A stretch of DNA of 52,143 nucleotides from an uncultured Bacteroidales bacterium (GTDB lineage Bacteria > Bacteroidota > Bacteroidia > Bacteroidales > UBA932): contig CALVAD010000010.1 in the NCBI GenBank assembly GCA_944325495.1, positions 1-52,143 on the forward strand, in the 5' to 3' direction. Under the pieces are notes generated by a model that was given only the letters and a program-made list of their open reading frames with translations, was not told the origin of the DNA and searched no databases. The translations under genes and the position numbers were made by a program. Below, one piece after another: positions 41,771-52,066 of the stretch; position 1 is the stretch's first letter; the number at the start of each line of letters is the position of its first letter.

Positions 41771-42367
41771 CTACTTTTTCTTGTTCGGGGCAATCATCAT
41801 CGTCATTCTCTTCCCTTCGAGCACCGGCATGTTCTCGGGATGCCCGAACTCCTCCAGCTCGACCGCGAACCTCAGCAGCTGCTTCTCTCCCTGGTCCTTG
41901 AACATGATCGAACGTCCGCGGAAGAATATCGAGGCCTTGACCTTGGAGCCTTCCTGGAGGAAGCCTTTCGCATGCTTGAGCTTGAACTGGAAGTCATGCT
42001 CGTCGGTGTTGGGTCCGAAACGGATCTCCTTGATGACCACCTTGGCGGCGTTGGACTTCATCTCCTTGGCCTTTTTCTTCTTCTGGTAGAGATACTTCTG
42101 GTAATCGAGTATCTTGCATACCGGAGGATCGGCGCTCGCACTGATCTCGACGAGGTCGAGTTCCAGCTCATCCGCCATCTGCAGAGCCCTGGCTATCGGA
42201 TACACGCCGGGCTCGGGGATGTTCTCACCCACGAGCCTCACCTGCTGGGCAGTGATCTGCTCATTGATGTTAAGTTCGTTCTCGCCGCGCTTCTGCATCT
42301 GGCGGGGGTCCGGTCTGCGACCGCCCGGCTTGAAGCCCGAAGGCTTCGGTCTGTAAGGTCCTGCTAT
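41771..42367 (-). CDS. infC: Translation initiation factor IF-3, ATA start
   Basis: IF-3 prevents early subunit joining and checks start codons. The first clear ATG (42298, [15 protein letters not shown]) has no ribosome binding site, but the frame is open 23 codons further up to an ATA at 42367 that stands 8 bp after a perfect AGGAGG. That start adds a Pro/Gly/Arg-rich lead ([20 protein letters not shown]) and gives 198 residues. infC is known for rare start codons (AUU, AUC, AUA) that let IF-3 repress itself. Both domains are present ([40 protein letters not shown]). It begins 12 bp after the thrS stop. Confidence 0.92.
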   Translation of the reverse strand: MAGPYRPKPSGFKPGGRRPDPRQMQKRGENELNINEQITAQQVRLVGENIPEPGVYPIARALQMADELELDLVEISASADPPVCKILDYQKYLYQKKKKAKEMKSNAAKVVIKEIRFGPNTDEHDFQFKLKHAKGFLQEGSKVKASIFFRGRSIMFKDQGEKQLLRFAVELEEFGHPENMPVLEGKRMTMMIAPNKKK

Positions 42368-42375
42368 GGTCTGGT

Positions 42376-42381
42376 CCTCCT
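42376..42381 (-). promoter_or_regulatory. Strong Shine-Dalgarno site for infC
   Basis: AGGAGG on the minus strand lies 8 bp before the ATA codon and overlaps the thrS stop (TAGGAGG). Strong Shine-Dalgarno sites are unusual in Bacteroidota, so this one supports the rare start codon and coupling to thrS. Confidence 0.75.
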
Positions 42382-44170
42382 AATTCTTTAATTCGTCAGC
42401 TATGGCCGACTTTATATAATCTATAAACTGTTCGACGCTCATGCTGCCCTTGTCTGCGCCTTCGTGACGCACGGACACGGCATTGCCGCCGACTTCCTTC
42501 TCTCCGACTATCGCGAGCAGAGGCACTCTGAAGAGCGCGATGTCGCGTATTCTCTTGCCGAGGGTCTCGTTACGGGCATCGACGGAAGCGCGAATTTCGG
42601 AATTTTTAAGCAATTCGCAAACTTTTTCCGCATAATCCGCATATTTTTCGCTGACTGGCAATATCTTAACCTGATCCGGAGCGAGCCAGACGGGAAGATG
42701 GCCTGCCGTATGTTCCAGCACCACGGCGGTGAATCTCTCTATGGAGCCGAACGGCGCACGGTGTATCATCACGGGGCGCGTCCTGCTTCCGTCGGAGTCG
42801 ATATACTCAAGCTCGAACCTCTCGGGCAGATTGTAGTCGACCTGGATCGTGCCGAGCTGCCAGCGGCGTCCGATGGCGTCCTTCACCATGAAGTCGAGCT
42901 TGGGTCCGTAGAATGCGGCCTCCCCCTTCACGACCACGGTCTTGAGCCCTTTCTTCTCGGCCGCCACGATGATCGCGTTCTCGGCCTTCTCCCAGTTCTC
43001 GTCCGTTCCGATATACTTCTCCTTGTGGTCGGGGTCCCTGAGAGACACCTGCGCCATGTAGTCGGTCATCTTCAGCGTCTTGAACACATAGAGTATAAGG
43101 TCGATCACCTTCTCGAACTCCTCCTGCAGCTGGTCCGGACGGCAGAAAAGATGGGCGTCGTCCTGAGTGAAGCCGCGCACGCGCGTGAGTCCGTGAAGCT
43201 CGCCGCTCTGCTCATAGCGGTACACGGTGCCGAACTCGGCGAAGCGCAGAGGGAGATCCCTGTACGAGCGGGGCGAACTGCGGAAAATCTCACAATGGTG
43301 AGGGCAGTTCATGGGCTTCAGCATGTATTCCTCCCCTTCCTGGGGCGTATGTATGGGCTGGAAGGAATCCTTTCCGTACTTGGCATAATGGCCGGAAGTC
43401 ACATATAGATCCTTGCTTCCTATGTGGGGCGTCACGACGGGAAGATAGCCGAGCTCCGTCTGCTTCCTGCGCAGGAAGTTCTCGAGCACATTGCGCATGA
43501 CGGCGCCACGCGGCAGCCACAGCGGCAGTCCGGGACCCACGCGGTTGGAGAAAGTGAACAGCTCCATCTCCTTTCCGAGCTTGCGGTGATCCCTCTTCTT
43601 CGCCTCCTCCATCATCTGGAGATATTCGTCGAGCATGCTCTTCTTGGGGAAGGTGACCCCGTAGATGCGGGTGAGCTGCTCGCGGTCCTGATCGCCCTTC
43701 CAGTAGGCTCCGGCGATGGCGGTCAGCTTGATCGCCTTGATGTCATCGACATGCTTGACATGCGGTCCGCGGCAGAGATCGGTGAAATTGCCGTTGGTAT
43801 AGAAGGTGATGGTCCCGTCCTCCAGCTCGTTGATGAGTTCGCACTTGTACTGGTCGCCCTTCCGGGTGAAATAGTCGAGGGCCTCGGCCTTCGACACCTT
43901 CCTGCACTCGAAGGTCTCCTTGCTCTTTGCAAGCTCCCTCATCTTGTCCTCGATGGTCTTGAGGTCGGAATCGGATATCTGTCTGTCGCCCAGGTCGACA
44001 TCATAGTAGAAACCGGTTTCGACGGCGGGACCCACCCCGAACTTCACGCCCGGATAAAGAGCTTCCAGCGCCTCGGCCATCAGATGGGCCGACGAATGCC
44101 AGAATATCCTTTTCGCCTCGTCATCGTCCCACGGACGAATCGTGCCGTCGGTAAATGCAATTGTCAGCAT
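42380..44170 (-). CDS. thrS: Threonyl-tRNA synthetase lacking most of the TGS domain
   Basis: The 596-residue class II enzyme charges tRNA-Thr. The editing domain is present ([29 protein letters not shown]), as are the catalytic core ([14 protein letters not shown] zinc and active-site region, [20 protein letters not shown] motif 2, [14 protein letters not shown] motif 3) and the anticodon domain. The N-terminus is odd: the first TGS strand ([14 protein letters not shown]) runs directly into [15 protein letters not shown], so about 45 residues of the usual TGS domain are missing, matching the short total length. The frame opens at 44218, but the ATG at 44170 gives the conserved start. It heads the thrS-infC-rpmI-rplT-lepB operon. 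Confidence 0.95.
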   Translation of the reverse strand: MLTIAFTDGTIRPWDDDEAKRIFWHSSAHLMAEALEALYPGVKFGVGPAVETGFYYDVDLGDRQISDSDLKTIEDKMRELAKSKETFECRKVSKAEALDYFTRKGDQYKCELINELEDGTITFYTNGNFTDLCRGPHVKHVDDIKAIKLTAIAGAYWKGDQDREQLTRIYGVTFPKKSMLDEYLQMMEEAKKRDHRKLGKEMELFTFSNRVGPGLPLWLPRGAVMRNVLENFLRRKQTELGYLPVVTPHIGSKDLYVTSGHYAKYGKDSFQPIHTPQEGEEYMLKPMNCPHHCEIFRSSPRSYRDLPLRFAEFGTVYRYEQSGELHGLTRVRGFTQDDAHLFCRPDQLQEEFEKVIDLILYVFKTLKMTDYMAQVSLRDPDHKEKYIGTDENWEKAENAIIVAAEKKGLKTVVVKGEAAFYGPKLDFMVKDAIGRRWQLGTIQVDYNLPERFELEYIDSDGSRTRPVMIHRAPFGSIERFTAVVLEHTAGHLPVWLAPDQVKILPVSEKYADYAEKVCELLKNSEIRASVDARNETLGKRIRDIALFRVPLLAIVGEKEVGGNAVSVRHEGADKGSMSVEQFIDYIKSAIADELKN

Positions 44171-44195
44171 ATCTTGTATTTTGTTTTCAAACGGA

Positions 44196-44203
44196 CAAAG
44201 ATA
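44196..44203 (-). promoter_or_regulatory. -7 box of the thrS operon
   Basis: TATCTTTG on the minus strand lies 25 bp before the thrS ATG. No TTG is found at 19 bp, so only the -7 element is supported. Confidence 0.5.
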
Positions 44204-44238
44204 GGAATATTTTTCCAACTTGGCTTCTGCTTTTTTAT

Positions 44239-44246
44239 TATCTTTG
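44239..44246 (+). promoter_or_regulatory. -7 box of the DUF4199 gene
   Basis: TATCTTTG lies 8 bp before the ATG at 44255, so the mRNA leader would be very short. It is divergent from, and 35 bp away from, the thrS box. Confidence 0.5.
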
Positions 44247-44254
44247 TCCTCGCT

Positions 44255-44809
44255 ATGCCTGAAAAGAACATATTGCTGAACAGCGCCGCCAAAGCCGGCC
44301 TTGTTCTCGGAGCCGTCTCCATATTATCCATGCTGCTGACCTGGCTGCTCGGAAAGATCGGCGGCGATGGCACCGGCGCGCTCATAGCCGTCAGCGTGGC
44401 GGACACGCTCGTCTGGGCGGCGAAATTCGCCGGTTGCATCCTGCTGATGCGTTTCTTCATGCGGCGGTTCTCCGCCGACGAGCCCGAGGCCGGGAATTCC
44501 AGGGTCTTCCGCTTCGGAATGCTCACCGCCCTGCTTTCGGCGCTTGTCTATTCCGCGTTCTACATGGCATATCTGATGTTCATCGAGCCGGAAAGCATAG
44601 ACATGGCTCTGGATGTCATACGCCAGAACCCCATGATGGACAGCAACAGCATAGCCGCGGCCGAGCAGATAGCCCCGATGCTGCCGACCTACGCTTTCTT
44701 CATGAACCTTGTATACTGCTTCGTCTACGGCACCATACTTTCGGCGATACTCTCGAGGAACATCCCGCCGCGGAATCCGTTTGCAGGCGAAGACTTCAAC
44801 CGACAATAG
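44255..44809 (+). CDS. DUF4199 membrane protein
   Basis: The 184-residue protein has four hydrophobic segments ([79 protein letters not shown]) with a short amphipathic stretch between the third and fourth. This is the layout of DUF4199, an uncharacterised Bacteroidota family often encoded next to a family 2 glycosyltransferase, as here with a 3-bp gap. The frame is open far upstream, antisense to thrS; the ATG at 44255 follows the promoter box and is the realistic start. Confidence 0.82.
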   Translation: MPEKNILLNSAAKAGLVLGAVSILSMLLTWLLGKIGGDGTGALIAVSVADTLVWAAKFAGCILLMRFFMRRFSADEPEAGNSRVFRFGMLTALLSALVYSAFYMAYLMFIEPESIDMALDVIRQNPMMDSNSIAAAEQIAPMLPTYAFFMNLVYCFVYGTILSAILSRNIPPRNPFAGEDFNRQ

Positions 44810-44812
44810 GCA

Positions 44813-45763
44813 ATGGACATCTCTATCATAATACCGGCATACAACGAACGCGAATCCCTCCCGGAGCTTGTCGCATGGATCGAGAGGGTGATGTCGGACA
44901 ACGGGTACTCGCATGAGATGATAATAGTCGACGACGGGAGCACCGACGGCTCCTGGAAGACCATCAAGGAACTCGCATGCAGCCATCCCGGACTCCACGG
45001 AATTTCATTCAGACGCAACTACGGCAAGTCCGCCGCGCTCTACTGCGGTTTCGCGAAAGCGTCGGGCGACGTGGTGTTCACCATGGACGCCGACCTTCAG
45101 GATTCTCCCGACGAAATTCCGGAGATGTACCGCATGATCAAGGAGCAGGGCTACGACCTCGTGTCCGGCTGGAAGCAGCACCGCAAGGACAACGCGCTCA
45201 CCAAGAATCTGCCGTCCAAGCTGTATAACGCAACCGCAAGGTGCATTACGGGCATAAAGCTGCACGACATGAACTGCGGGCTCAAGGCATACCGCAACGA
45301 GGTGGTCAAGAACATCGAGGTCTACGGAGAGATGCACCGCTACATCCCCTATCTGGCCAAGAACGCCGGTTTTACCAACATCGGCGAGAAACCCGTGCAT
45401 CACCAGAAAAGGAAATACGGCAGGAGCAAGTTCGGGATGGAGCGCTTCATCAACGGCTTCCTCGACCTCCAGTCGCTGTGGTTCCTGACCCGCTTCGGCA
45501 AACGCCCCATGCATTTCTTCGGCTACAGCGGCCTGCTGATGTTCTTCATAGGCTTCGTGATGACAATATGGATAATCGCCGCCAAGCTGGTCAACCAGTC
45601 CAGAGGCCTCAGCTTCAGGCAGGTGACCGACCAGCCGCTGTTCTACCTCGCCCTCGTCGCGGTGATTCTCGGCGTGATGCTGTTCCTTGCCGGCTTCCTC
45701 GGAGAGATGATCTCCAGGAGCTCCAGCGACAGGAACCGCTACAACATCAAGGACGAGCTGTAG
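44813..45763 (+). CDS. Family 2 glycosyltransferase, membrane-anchored (GtrB/DPM1-like)
   Basis: The 316-residue protein has the GT2 core: SIIIPAYNERESLPELVAWI, IIVDDGSTDGSW, FRRNYGKSAALYCGF and the metal-binding DAD in FTMDADLQDSPDEIP, then GWKQHRKDN. Two membrane helices follow at the C-terminus (GLLMFFIGFVMTIWIIAAKL; PLFYLALVAVILGVMLFLAG). Such enzymes move a sugar from a nucleotide donor to polyprenyl phosphate for use outside the cytosol. It is in operon with the DUF4199 gene. Confidence 0.92.
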   Translation: MDISIIIPAYNERESLPELVAWIERVMSDNGYSHEMIIVDDGSTDGSWKTIKELACSHPGLHGISFRRNYGKSAALYCGFAKASGDVVFTMDADLQDSPDEIPEMYRMIKEQGYDLVSGWKQHRKDNALTKNLPSKLYNATARCITGIKLHDMNCGLKAYRNEVVKNIEVYGEMHRYIPYLAKNAGFTNIGEKPVHHQKRKYGRSKFGMERFINGFLDLQSLWFLTRFGKRPMHFFGYSGLLMFFIGFVMTIWIIAAKLVNQSRGLSFRQVTDQPLFYLALVAVILGVMLFLAGFLGEMISRSSSDRNRYNIKDEL

Positions 45764-45847
45764 CTTCCTCCGGAAGGCGTTGCGGCCGCCGCATGACATT
45801 ATCGGCAAAAATATCGGCCTTGATGTACAACATTCAAAAATTTTGAC

Positions 45848-45855
45848 TACATTTG
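45848..45855 (+). promoter_or_regulatory. -7 box of the tRNA-Pro promoter
   Basis: TACATTTG matches TAnnTTTG exactly, 18 bp before the tRNA 5' end. No TTG lies at the normal spacing. Confidence 0.55.
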
Positions 45856-45873
45856 CAGTCCCAATTCGGGAAT

Positions 45874-45947
45874 CGGGATGTGGCGCAGTTGGCTAGCGCA
45901 CCACGTTAGGGACGTGGGGGTCGTCTGTTCGAGTCAGATCATCCCGA
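45874..45947 (+). tRNA. tRNA-Pro with anticodon AGG
   Basis: The acceptor stem is CGGGATG/CATCCCG with the C1-G72 pair typical of bacterial proline tRNAs. The D-stem is GCGC/GCGC, the anticodon arm is CCACG-TTAGGGA-CGTGG, and the T-arm is GTCTG-TTCGAGT-CAGAT. The loop puts AGG at positions 34-36. Proline tRNAs in bacteria normally carry GGG, TGG or CGG, so A34 is unusual. The discriminator is A and CCA is not encoded. Confidence 0.88.
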
Positions 45948-45960
45948 CATAAGAATAAGA

Positions 45961-45992
45961 AAAAGAGGTTCGGAATCTTCCGGACCTCTTTT
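45961..45992. terminator. Bidirectional terminator between tRNA-Pro and the M56 gene
   Basis: AAAAGAGGT and ACCTCTTTT arms continue into a CGGA/TCCG inner stem, 14 bp in all with one G-U pair and a 4-nt loop. The outer A/T runs let it work in both directions, ending the tRNA and the leftward M56 transcript. Confidence 0.85.
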
Positions 45993-46016
45993 CCGTTATC
46001 GGCCTGGGTGCCGGCG

Positions 46017-47462
46017 CTATTTCTTCTTCGTGGTGACGTCTATGCGCCCCTTTCCGTCGGGGCCGTCCGGCTTGCTGACCACAATCGACTCGATATCCTC
46101 CGGAGGCATCTCCCTGAACGTATCATAGCCGACCTTCTTCCCGTCCACGTAGAAATCCGGCACTTCCTCCATCTTGAGCGACAAGTCCTCCTTGCCGGTA
46201 TCGTCAAGCCGGGCATCATCCGGCATTGATATGTCAATCGTGCCGGAATAGCCTTCGCGCGCAATCATCACGCTCATCGGTTTCCCCTTCAGCCCGTTCT
46301 CCTGACCGTTTCCGGTCAGTCCCGGGTCATCCGATGTCTGAATTTTGACATGCAGCTTGCTCTGCGAGCCTTCGGGCGCCTGGGCATCCTCCGTAAAGAT
46401 GTGTATCGCGCTTTCCTCACCGTTCTTGATTACGTTCACGGAAGCGATCTTCTCAGGATCGAAAGCCTGCATCTCCTCATTGGTGACAAGCTTTCCGTCT
46501 ATATAGATTTTCACATTGTCCGGAAGGAAATCGGCCACGCTGGTCGAATCTCCGGCCACCTCCACGCTGATGTCGCCGTTGAGCGTGTAGCTCTCGACCA
46601 CTTTCTCAGGGACTCCATACACAGGACGCGCATTTGCCGCGAGCCCTGCGCATACGAGGGGAAGCACATAAAGGAACTTCAACGCCTTGAAGGCGGATGA
46701 CTTTTTCATTGACATCATGGTAATTCTTTTTTTGAGTTCTCCGTGATTGAAGTTGTTCGAAACCGACCGGCCGTTCGCCCCGAACGCCTTCTTCACAAGC
46801 AACAGTTGATATTGTTTGACATCGATGCCTGATTTGACCACTTCTTCATCAGCCTGATACTCATGGATTGCGCGCAGGTCGTCGCGCATCATCCACGCCG
46901 CCGGATTGAACCACTGCAGCGCGGTGAACAGATCCGCCAGCAGCACGTCAACAGAATGTCCGAGACGTATGTGGGCCTTCTCATGTACCATTACCGCTCC
47001 TGAAGCGGAATTGTAGTCCTCGTGGGAGAGAATGATGAACTTCATCCAGCTCATGGGCGCGACGGGCTCGTCCACGAGCACCACTACCGTTCCGTCGGAC
47101 TGCTCAAGCCGCTCTCCACGCGATATAAGACGAATGAGGGAGATTATGGACGCGAATACCGAAAGCAGCACGGCAGCGGCGCCGATAATATATACGGCAA
47201 GCAGAAGGAATGTCCAGTTGAAAACCTGCCCGTCAGATGCAGGTTCAGCCGTTTCGGCGGAGAAGACTGCGGCAGCCGGAGACGCGGCGTCAACATGGTA
47301 AGTGAGCACACACGCAGGCAGTACTGCGGCTATGATGATCGAAAGCAGCACGGCCACTCTGTTGAAGGAGTGCAGAGACTCCCTGGCCAGGAATATCCTG
47401 AAGAATATATAGAGCAGCAGGAACGCCGCGGCAAGCTTGAGCTGGTAAATCAGGAAGGGCAT
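46017..47462 (-). CDS. BlaR1/MecR1-type M56 membrane metallopeptidase with plug-like repeats
   Basis: The 481-residue protein starts with membrane helices (LKLAAAFLLLYIFFRIFLA, VLLSIIIAAVLPACVL, FLLLAVYIIGAAAVLLSVFA) and has the zinc motif HEKAH (His160-His164), with Glu201 in EYQADEEV as third ligand. After a fourth helix near residue 270 (ALKFLYVLPLVCAGLAAN) the periplasmic C-terminus holds two related segments, KIYIDGKLVTNEE...IASVNVIKNGEE and DFYVDGKKVGYDT...IESIVVSKPDG, that resemble TonB-receptor plug strands. With the BlaI gene 12 bp upstream it forms a sensor-protease and repressor pair. The signal is unknown; no beta-lactamase is nearby. Confidence 0.88.
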   Translation of the reverse strand: MPFLIYQLKLAAAFLLLYIFFRIFLARESLHSFNRVAVLLSIIIAAVLPACVLTYHVDAASPAAAVFSAETAEPASDGQVFNWTFLLLAVYIIGAAAVLLSVFASIISLIRLISRGERLEQSDGTVVVLVDEPVAPMSWMKFIILSHEDYNSASGAVMVHEKAHIRLGHSVDVLLADLFTALQWFNPAAWMMRDDLRAIHEYQADEEVVKSGIDVKQYQLLLVKKAFGANGRSVSNNFNHGELKKRITMMSMKKSSAFKALKFLYVLPLVCAGLAANARPVYGVPEKVVESYTLNGDISVEVAGDSTSVADFLPDNVKIYIDGKLVTNEEMQAFDPEKIASVNVIKNGEESAIHIFTEDAQAPEGSQSKLHVKIQTSDDPGLTGNGQENGLKGKPMSVMIAREGYSGTIDISMPDDARLDDTGKEDLSLKMEEVPDFYVDGKKVGYDTFREMPPEDIESIVVSKPDGPDGKGRIDVTTKKK

Positions 47463-47474
47463 GGCGGCTTAGGT

Positions 47475-47855
47475 TTATCGTCCTGACGCGGAACCGTTCT
47501 CAATCTGGTCGATAAGCTGGCGGAGCTCGTCCAGGGTGATCTTCTCTTCCCGCACCAGGGTGGACACGGCTCGGAGATAGGAATTCCCGAAACATGACGA
47601 AATCACGCCGCTGAGACTGCTCCGGCTGTACTCTTCGCGAGTGACGAGCGGAAAATACTGATAGCTTGCCCCATACGCCTTATGGGAGAGATAGCCGTTC
47701 GACTCCAGGATTCTCACCATGGTCGAAAGCGTGTTGACATGCGGACGGGGTTCAGGATAAAGTTCGCGCAGTTCGCGCACGAACATCGGCCCCCGCTCCC
47801 AGAAGAGTTCCATTATCTCCGACTCCTTTTTCGTAAGTTTCTTCATGACTTCCAT
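47475..47855 (-). CDS. BlaI/MecI-family transcriptional repressor
   Basis: The 126-residue protein has the winged helix of the family (KLTKKESEIMELFWERGPMF, RELYPEPRPHVNTLSTMVRI, LESNGYLSHKAYGASYQYFP) and a C-terminal dimerisation helix region (SLSGVISSCFGNSYLRAVSTLVREEKI). It would bind as a dimer and be cleaved or released when the M56 partner is active. A double dyad covers its own promoter, indicating autoregulation. The ATG at 47846 (MKKLTKKE) is an alternative start. Confidence 0.93.
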   Translation of the reverse strand: MEVMKKLTKKESEIMELFWERGPMFVRELRELYPEPRPHVNTLSTMVRILESNGYLSHKAYGASYQYFPLVTREEYSRSSLSGVISSCFGNSYLRAVSTLVREEKITLDELRQLIDQIENGSASGR

Positions 47856-47868
47856 TTTAGTCCGGGAG

Positions 47869-47898
47869 CAAAGATAACTAAAAATAATTCAAATCCAA
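47869..47898 (-). promoter_or_regulatory. Promoter of the blaI-M56 operon
   Basis: On the minus strand TTG (47896-47898), a 19-bp gap and TATCTTTG (47869-47876) match the consensus. The -33 box lies in the operator dyad. Confidence 0.8.
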
Positions 47899-47939
47899 CT
47901 AAAATTAATAGTTAATCAACTATTAATTTTAGTTGGATT
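47892..47939. promoter_or_regulatory. Double operator, 48-bp palindrome for the BlaI-type repressor
   Basis: Two perfect 22-bp arms (47892-47913 and 47918-47939) flank AATC. Each arm contains its own 17-bp dyad of form AACTA-N7-TAGTT (47897-47913 and 47918-47934), with centres 21 bp apart, two helical turns. The inner dyad touches the -33 box of the repressor gene. This fits two BlaI dimers bound on one face. Confidence 0.7.
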
Positions 47940-47958
47940 GTCGGGGACCAGCGGCGCG

Positions 47959-50163
<2,205 letters not shown>

Positions 50164-51813
50164 TTATCTTCTAGGGGTTGCAGTCGCCATGAGCTCCCTC
50201 GCTCTGCGGTCGGGGTCGTTGAGCACGCGGGAGTCGTTGTTGAGCAGCATCAGGGCTCCCGTCTCCGAAGTATATTCCGGCCACTCGGGAAGACCTCCGC
50301 GCCTGCCGGTGTTGGGATCGCCGGTCCGCATGAAGGCGGCAAGGGAGGCGGCCATCTTCTCGGAAAGCATGCGCGGCTGCTTGCCTCCGCCGGAGTGCGA
50401 TGGCATGAAGTCAGTATTGTTGAACCAGAAACTTATGTCCAGACAGTGGAAGGCTCTGGGACGGCCGTTGAAAAGAGGAGGATACCAGTTGAACCATGCC
50501 ATATACACGGGCTGACCCTGCTGCAGCTTGTTGTCGGCGCATCTGACCACCGAGGCGCGTGAAGAGGAAATTATGGTATAGAGGCCCCAGGGATTCTCGT
50601 CCGGGAAGATGCCGCGGAACTCCTCGTATATGGCCTCGGCATTGTCGCCATACCTCTGGCGCAAAGTCGAGATGACTTCCTCCCTGGTCATGTTCTCAAG
50701 CTCCGGTTCGTCTCTGCTGGAGAGAAATTCGTTGGTGGTCGTGCAGAACAGCATAGGGACATTCGGTACATTGTCCGCTCCGGATGTATAGAACTCTCCT
50801 TCGGGAATGTCGACCCCGTCGGCGACCGGACTGAATCCGACTCTCTTTCCGCTTCTCTTCGAAAGCTCGGAAGCCGCTCTGGACGCAAGGGCGTAGTATT
50901 CCTCCCATGGCATCTGCTGCAGCCTGTCTATCTGACCGGGCTGGAGTCCGGCCTGCTTGAGAATCTCGGCCCCCAATGCCTCCGCCATAGTCTTGTCGGA
51001 AGCTCCGGCCGAACTTCCGCTCAAGGCTACCGCCTTATGCACCAGGCCCTTCGCGGCAGGCATCGCAGCAATAGTGCAGACCTTCGCTCCGCCGCCGCTC
51101 TGCCCCATGATGGTGACATTGCCGGGGTCGCCTCCGAACGCGGCGATATTGTCATGCACCCACTGCAGGGCGAATATGATATCCAGCATGCCGACATTGC
51201 CGGAATGCTTGTATTTCTCTCCGCCGACCGCGGCGAAATCACTGAATCCGAAGGAATTCAGACGATGGTTCAACGAAACGAACACGACATCCTGACGCCT
51301 CGCGAAATTCTGCCCCATATACCCGTCCTGCTCTATTCCGTTGCCGGAAGAGAAACCGCCGCCATGGAGCCAGACCATCACCGGACGGGCCTTGTCGTCG
51401 GTCCCGGGAGTCCAGACATTGAGCTTGAGGCAATCTTCGCTTATTCCGTCGTAGTTCCACTGATCGCGGAAGGTCGAATAGGAGTCACTCCTTATATCAT
51501 ACATCATCTGCGGTGCTGAAGCCGGGTACCAGACCGTCGGCAGGACCCCGTCCCATGGCTCCGGAGCTACCGGCGGCATGAAGCGGTTCTCCCCGCCGGT
51601 ATCTGCACCGTAAGGAATACCGAGGAAAGTGTAGACTTCCTGATAAACGAAGCCTTTGACCATACCGTACTGGGTACGCACAAGGGCGATATCATCTCCT
51701 ATCAGGAGCTGCTGGTCATCCGGATTGAAACCCTGATCGCTCCTCCCTCCTGAACATGAGGCCAGAGAAAGGGAGGCCGCCGAAATAAAAAGACAAAGTG
51801 GCAACAGTTTCAT
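50164..51813 (-). CDS. Type B carboxylesterase, lipoprotein
   Basis: The 549-residue alpha/beta hydrolase has a lipoprotein signal (MKLLPLCLFISAASLSLASC, lipid on Cys20). The family signatures are YTFLGIPYGAD, EDCLKLNVWTPG, VMVWLHGGGFSSGNG (oxyanion hole), the nucleophile Ser239 in FGGDPGNVTIMGQSGGG and a His in RAFHCLDISFWF. It would sit on the outer membrane and deacylate carbohydrate or other esters. It is the first gene of a two-gene operon with the tandem esterase and has a consensus promoter. Confidence 0.93.
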   Translation of the reverse strand: MKLLPLCLFISAASLSLASCSGGRSDQGFNPDDQQLLIGDDIALVRTQYGMVKGFVYQEVYTFLGIPYGADTGGENRFMPPVAPEPWDGVLPTVWYPASAPQMMYDIRSDSYSTFRDQWNYDGISEDCLKLNVWTPGTDDKARPVMVWLHGGGFSSGNGIEQDGYMGQNFARRQDVVFVSLNHRLNSFGFSDFAAVGGEKYKHSGNVGMLDIIFALQWVHDNIAAFGGDPGNVTIMGQSGGGAKVCTIAAMPAAKGLVHKAVALSGSSAGASDKTMAEALGAEILKQAGLQPGQIDRLQQMPWEEYYALASRAASELSKRSGKRVGFSPVADGVDIPEGEFYTSGADNVPNVPMLFCTTTNEFLSSRDEPELENMTREEVISTLRQRYGDNAEAIYEEFRGIFPDENPWGLYTIISSSRASVVRCADNKLQQGQPVYMAWFNWYPPLFNGRPRAFHCLDISFWFNNTDFMPSHSGGGKQPRMLSEKMAASLAAFMRTGDPNTGRRGGLPEWPEYTSETGALMLLNNDSRVLNDPDRRARELMATATPRR

Positions 51814-51838
51814 GGTTTGTTAGTGATTATGTGACATG

Positions 51839-51869
51839 CAAAAATATCCAGAAGCGGATAATATTCAAA
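51839..51869 (-). promoter_or_regulatory. Promoter of the esterase operon
   Basis: On the minus strand TTTG (51866-51869), a 19-bp gap and TATTTTTG (51839-51846) match the consensus perfectly, 25 bp before the ATG. Confidence 0.82.
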
Positions 51870-51882
51870 AGATTCGCCTCGG

Positions 51883-51899
51883 GATTAATTGCATTAATC
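51883..51899. promoter_or_regulatory. Small palindrome upstream of the esterase promoter
   Basis: GATTAAT and ATTAATC are perfect 7-bp inverted arms around TGC, 13 bp upstream of the -33 box. Position and symmetry suit an activator site. Confidence 0.4.
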
Positions 51900-51976
51900 A
51901 GCCAAACTTTGACACAATTCAGCTCTCCGGCGTGCAGGAGACAGAAGTAACGGCGAAACAGCCGCAGCCGGCAGGC

Positions 51977-52062
51977 AGTGCCGGAGTTGGGTCCCGTGAG
52001 GGAGGGGCGGCGGAGATAGCGTCGGCGGCGGGAGGACGGCGGGGAGGGCGCGGCGGGGCGCC
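51977..52062. other. G-rich tract in the long intergenic region
   Basis: The 330-bp gap from 51814 to the right edge holds no supported gene. Besides the esterase promoter, a small palindrome and a terminator, it contains this run of about 85 bp with strong G over C bias on the plus strand (several GGG and GGGG runs between 52030 and 52058). Confidence 0.5.
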
Positions 52063-52066
52063 ACAT

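Noticed and set aside
47892-47939. Large palindrome as a terminator of the tandem esterase gene.
   Set aside because: The arms are AT-rich without a T-run of the right kind, and the structure overlaps a consensus promoter, so an operator is the better explanation. A secondary terminator role is not excluded.
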